The translations under genes were made by a program, and so were the position numbers. Under the pieces are notes generated by a model. The model was not told the DNA's origin, did not search any database, and worked only from the letters and a program-made list of their open reading frames with translations. DNA of 64,000 bases from JBQLZQ01 sp052168355 (lineage in GTDB: Bacteria > Pseudomonadota > Alphaproteobacteria > DSM-16000 > Inquilinaceae): assembly GCA_052168355.1 (NCBI GenBank), contig JBQLZQ010000089.1, positions 53,567-117,566 on the forward strand. Reading direction: 5' to 3'. Below are positions 61,336-64,000 of this stretch, in pieces (position 1 is the stretch's first letter; each line of letters starts with the position of its first letter).

Positions 61336-62007
61336 ATGGACGCTGTTCGCAGCACCCTGATCGGAATTGTCGGCTATTCGCCGGTGCTCACCTGCTATCC
61401 GCTCGGTCCACGTCTGATGACGGCATTGAAAGCAGCGACAAAGAGCGTTCCCGGCGTGCGGGTGGACAATATGACATGGGGGCCCATCCACATCGTCCAG
61501 CAGTTCCAGGACCAGGGTGTCGAGCGGCCCGATCGGCTGGTTTTGATCGGCGGGGCGGCCGTTTCGACGAACCCGGGCCGTGTTCGGGCCTTTCGCTGGA
61601 CGGGCGGCACCTTGCCCGACGTAACGATGCAAGGACGGATCTACGAGGCTGTGACGGGCATTGTGGACATCGAGAATACCCTCATGATCGGAGAGCATTT
61701 CGAGATCTGGCCTACCGATTGCTTCACCATCGAGGCCGACATGCCGGTCAACGCCTTCGGGCGCATGGTGATCGCCGACACTGAAGGGTGGGCCGACGAC
61801 CGTTCTTTGAAAAAGGATTTCGGCTTTTCGCCCAGCCGGATGATCGAACGGATCGTGGAGCTTGCGGATGCGCTCGCGCAAAGGGGCGAAGCCGGCGCCA
61901 CGACCCTGCAAACGAAATCAGCGGCCGATCTTGTCCCCGTCAGCCCGTTCACCCGAAACTTTTCCAGCGAGCCAGCGTCACGGCACCTTGCGGGAGGTCA
62001 ACCGTGA
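61336..62007 (+). CDS. Degenerate hydrogenase-protease-fold protein
   Basis: Protein of 223 residues. The first 170 residues follow the HupD/HycI fold (LIGIVGYSPVLTCYPLGPRL, DRLVLIGGAAVSTNPGRVRA), but the acidic nickel ligands are gone: the region equal to GDDGFG reads TCYPLG and the FDA motif reads IGG. It is therefore unlikely to cleave the large subunit and may be a scaffold or nickel/protein checkpoint. It sits between the large subunit and accessory genes and overlaps the next gene by four bases. The fold call is by eye. Confidence 0.7.
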   Translation: MDAVRSTLIGIVGYSPVLTCYPLGPRLMTALKAATKSVPGVRVDNMTWGPIHIVQQFQDQGVERPDRLVLIGGAAVSTNPGRVRAFRWTGGTLPDVTMQGRIYEAVTGIVDIENTLMIGEHFEIWPTDCFTIEADMPVNAFGRMVIADTEGWADDRSLKKDFGFSPSRMIERIVELADALAQRGEAGATTLQTKSAADLVPVSPFTRNFSSEPASRHLAGGQP

Positions 62008-62426
62008 CGAAAAGGACCGAATTCCCACCTTCCAACGCCGATGCCCTCGACCGCCTGGTCGAGCGGGAAGAGGTGCTGCAGATCTGCTACTGGTACCGGG
62101 GCGAGGGCTTCGGCGACCGGTTCACGCCGGCGGCCGTCATGCCCTTTCTGCAAAGCGACCCGAAAATCGTGGCTGAAATGTTTGCCTCTCTGGCCATGTC
62201 CGGTGACCTCGTTCTTGAAAACGGGTCCTATGCCTTCACCGAAGCCGGGCGGCGCAGGGCCGGGCGGATGTTCTTCGACACCTTCACCGAATTTCAGCAG
62301 GCCGGCCACGGCGAATGTACGGCCGGTTGCTGCGACGGGGACGAGGTGTGCGACGATCCCACCCACAGCCACGCGCCCGCGGCCGGTTTCGGCGCCGGCA
62401 TGGCGGCAGGACCTGAAGACCGGTGA
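62004..62426 (+). CDS. Hydrogenase-operon protein with Cys/His tail
   Basis: Protein of 140 residues (GTG start, GTGA overlap). Residues about 12-95 look like a winged helix (SLAMSGDLVLENGSYAFTEA, GRRRAGRMFF). The tail GECTAGCCDGDEVCDDPTHS holds C105, C109, C110, C116, H121 and H123, a plausible nickel or zinc site. I do not recognise a named family. Tight coupling to hydrogenase genes suggests a role in metallocentre assembly or regulation. Confidence 0.78.
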   Translation: MTKRTEFPPSNADALDRLVEREEVLQICYWYRGEGFGDRFTPAAVMPFLQSDPKIVAEMFASLAMSGDLVLENGSYAFTEAGRRRAGRMFFDTFTEFQQAGHGECTAGCCDGDEVCDDPTHSHAPAAGFGAGMAAGPEDR

Positions 62427-63160
62427 ACGACCCGGAGAACGTTGTTCCCGGTCCCTCGCAGGGCGACCCCCAGCCGCTTATCGGCTACCGGACGAACGCT
62501 GAATGGAACGATCTGATCGCCCAAACCGGCGCCATGATCGGCGCTCTCGAGAGCATCGAGGACCAAGCGGTCCGCGATGAGGTTTTCGGCGCACTCGCCG
62601 CGATCGACGCCGTTCATCGCGAAGCGCTTCACCGGCTTGTCCGTTTGTTCAAGGAAGGCGTGCTGGAGCAGGTGGTCACCGATCCCGCCATCAGATCCCT
62701 GATGGGTATGTACGATCTTTTGCCGGAGACCCAGCCCGCCTGTCAGAAGGTCTGGGATTTCACGAAGGACGATCCCGCTTCCGCCGATTCGGCCGTTGCT
62801 GCCGGATCGATGGACGACCCTCCGCACTGGTCACTGGCGCCGGTTCCTTGCCCGCCAAAGGAGGGAGAGGCGCTGATCTGCCATATGGAGGAAGGGACGT
62901 ACGTTCTGGTCGGGGCCGGCGGTCGGACCTATGCGTTCGATGCGGTCTGCGGCGTCCATTTGGCGCCGATGCTTCAAGGGAAGCTCGAAACCCTGTCTTG
63001 GATTTGTCCGCACGGTCCGGGGTGCATCTATGACGTGCGCAACGGTACCCGTCTGGGCGGTGACCAGGTCCTCGATTGCCGGCCGGTCAAGACCGATGCC
63101 ACGGGCCGTGTCCTCATCGGTTTCGGCCTCCCGTTCGAGCCTTCTCTGCCGGCGTTCTGA
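62423..63160 (+). CDS. Rieske-like electron-transfer protein (HhyE/HucE-like)
   Basis: Protein of 245 residues (GTG start overlapping the previous stop). A helical amino half includes VVTDPAIRSLMGMYDLLPE, a pattern seen in Fe-S proteins of hydrogenase operons. The carboxyl half is a Rieske-type beta domain (TYVLVGAGGRTYAFDAVCGV onward). The ligands are shifted: CGVH (C176, H179) and CPHGPGC (C195, H197, C201), i.e. CxxH...CxH instead of CxH...CxxH. It is a candidate electron acceptor between the hydrogenase and the quinone pool, by comparison with HucE/HhyE in mycobacteria. Confidence 0.82.
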   Translation: MNDPENVVPGPSQGDPQPLIGYRTNAEWNDLIAQTGAMIGALESIEDQAVRDEVFGALAAIDAVHREALHRLVRLFKEGVLEQVVTDPAIRSLMGMYDLLPETQPACQKVWDFTKDDPASADSAVAAGSMDDPPHWSLAPVPCPPKEGEALICHMEEGTYVLVGAGGRTYAFDAVCGVHLAPMLQGKLETLSWICPHGPGCIYDVRNGTRLGGDQVLDCRPVKTDATGRVLIGFGLPFEPSLPAF

Positions 63161-63166
63161 CCACCC

Positions 63167-63685
63167 ATGGCCATCCTGGTCTCCGGCGTCGGCAACGCGC
63201 TGAAAGGCGACGATGGGTTCGGTGTCCGCGCGGCCCAGGCACTGGAGGGCGATCCGCGACTGCCGCCCGGCGTGACCGTGATGGAGACCGGCATCGGCGG
63301 AATCCACCTCGTGCAGGAACTGATGCGCGGCTATGAAGCCCTGATCCTGTTCGACGCCTATGCGTGCGGAGCCGCGCCGGGCCGGCTTTTTCTTCTGGAG
63401 CCGGAGTTGCCGGATGTGAACGCGATGACGGACCGCGACCGGCGGGACTATTTCGCCGACGTCCACTACGCAACGCCGGTCCGCGCCATGACGCTGGCCT
63501 GGGCCGTGGGTGTGCTGCCGCAATTCGTCCGCATCGTCGGGTGTCAGCCATTCGACCCGGATGCCTTCGGAACGGCCATGCACGACGATGTCGCCGCGGC
63601 CGTCCCGAGGGCGGTGGACATGGCTTTGGATATCATTGCCGGGCTTGCACCGACCTGCGTGCCGGCGGTGAAAGCGCCCACATGA
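63167..63685 (+). CDS. Hydrogenase maturation protease (HyaD/HupD/HycI family)
   Basis: Endopeptidase of 172 residues that trims the large-subunit tail after nickel insertion. The ligands known from HybD have counterparts: D16 (LKGDDGFGV), D63 (LILFDAYACG) and H100 (FADVHYATP). It begins MAILVSGVGNALKGDDGFG as expected. Six bases separate it from the Rieske-like gene and it overlaps hypF by four. Confidence 0.95.
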   Translation: MAILVSGVGNALKGDDGFGVRAAQALEGDPRLPPGVTVMETGIGGIHLVQELMRGYEALILFDAYACGAAPGRLFLLEPELPDVNAMTDRDRRDYFADVHYATPVRAMTLAWAVGVLPQFVRIVGCQPFDPDAFGTAMHDDVAAAVPRAVDMALDIIAGLAPTCVPAVKAPT

Positions 63686-64000
63686 TCCGGCCCGAACCAA
63701 CGTCCGAACCCCGGGACAGTCTGGTAGCCCTTGGGCTGGTTGTCGAGGGCACCGTCCAGGGCGTGGGGTTCCGGCCGTTCGTCCACGGCCTGGCGACGGC
63801 TGAACGCCTGTCCGGCTGGGTCCGCAACTCGGCCGATGGCGTCCATATCGCCGTTTTCGGCGAACCGGCCGACATCGACCGGTTCAGGCGCCGTCTGTCT
63901 GCGGAAACGCCACCGCTCGCGCGGATCGTACGGATCGGCGAGGAGCCGATCGTCGACCGTGCTCCCAAGGGGTTTGCCATCATCGCCAGCACGTCTGGCG
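63682..64000 (+). CDS. hypF: Carbamoyltransferase HypF, 3' truncated by window edge
   Basis: First 106 residues of HypF, which makes the thiocarbamate precursor of the cyanide ligands of the Ni-Fe site. The acylphosphatase domain is clear: GTVQGVGFRPFVHGLA and GWVRNSADGVHIAVFG. ATG 63682 overlaps the protease stop (ATGA). Its place at the end suggests that the other hyp genes continue to the right. Confidence 0.95.
   Translation, partial: MIRPEPTSEPRDSLVALGLVVEGTVQGVGFRPFVHGLATAERLSGWVRNSADGVHIAVFGEPADIDRFRRRLSAETPPLARIVRIGEEPIVDRAPKGFAIIASTSG

Noticed and set aside
1..64000. CRISPR arrays, insertion sequences or prophage
   Set aside because: No regularly spaced repeats, transposase, integrase or phage structural genes were recognised.

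Overview
The window is GC-rich, densely coded bacterial DNA. Its gene content points to an alphaproteobacterium, probably of the Rhodospirillales type: a CpdR-like cell-cycle receiver next to an N-formylglutamate amidohydrolase and a tRNA-Val, an MmgR/alpha-r8-like small RNA, RutR-type operators, and a DgcN/DgcA D-glutamate pair. The lineage is an inference. No insertion sequence, phage or CRISPR array was seen.

Layout. 1-3.7 kb: 5'-truncated glycogen phosphorylase, a lipoprotein and an RDD membrane protein. 3.7-15.6 kb: a reductive pyrimidine-degradation locus made of a RutR-like repressor, PreT/PreA dihydropyrimidine dehydrogenase, an N-carbamoyl-beta-alanine amidohydrolase, an NMT1/THI5-type ABC importer, a dihydropyrimidinase and an aminotransferase, with two RutR-like palindromes in the two divergent control regions. 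15.5-20.7 kb: CPA2 antiporter, MFS exporter with a HTH regulator, and an MsbA-like exporter. 20.9-31.8 kb: fatty-acid beta-oxidation (FadD, MerR regulator with an 8-bp-arm operator, thiolase, HAD/ECH fusion, acyl-CoA dehydrogenase, GST, EtfA/EtfB). 31.8-44.7 kb: mixed metabolism and signalling (SCO protein, DgcN/DgcA, EF-hand/ECF sigma/anti-sigma operon, class III cyclase, adenine deaminase, class V aminotransferase, UspA, CHAP lipoprotein, glucokinase). 44.7-48.1 kb: OtsA and a GH15 enzyme. 48.3 kb: small RNA. 48.4-50.1 kb: amidohydrolase, cpdR, tRNA-Val.

50.3-64 kb is the most interesting part: a nickel/[NiFe]-hydrogenase locus. A leftward arm encodes a COG0523 GTPase and a peptide/nickel ABC importer without its ATPases. 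A rightward arm encodes a CooC-like nickel-insertion ATPase, a MerR regulator with a CxC...CxC tail, and, behind a MerR-type promoter, the hydrogenase small subunit, five consecutive small single-span membrane proteins, the large subunit, a degenerate maturation-protease homologue, a Cys/His-tailed protein, a Rieske-like protein with altered ligand spacing, a canonical maturation protease and the start of hypF.

The hydrogenase has no Tat signal and no cytochrome b partner in view. The five membrane proteins are therefore the natural candidates for holding it at the inner face of the membrane and linking it to quinone, comparable in concept to HucM of the mycobacterial Huc hydrogenase. The subunits look most like high-affinity aerobic H2-oxidising enzymes, but the exact subgroup needs a tree.
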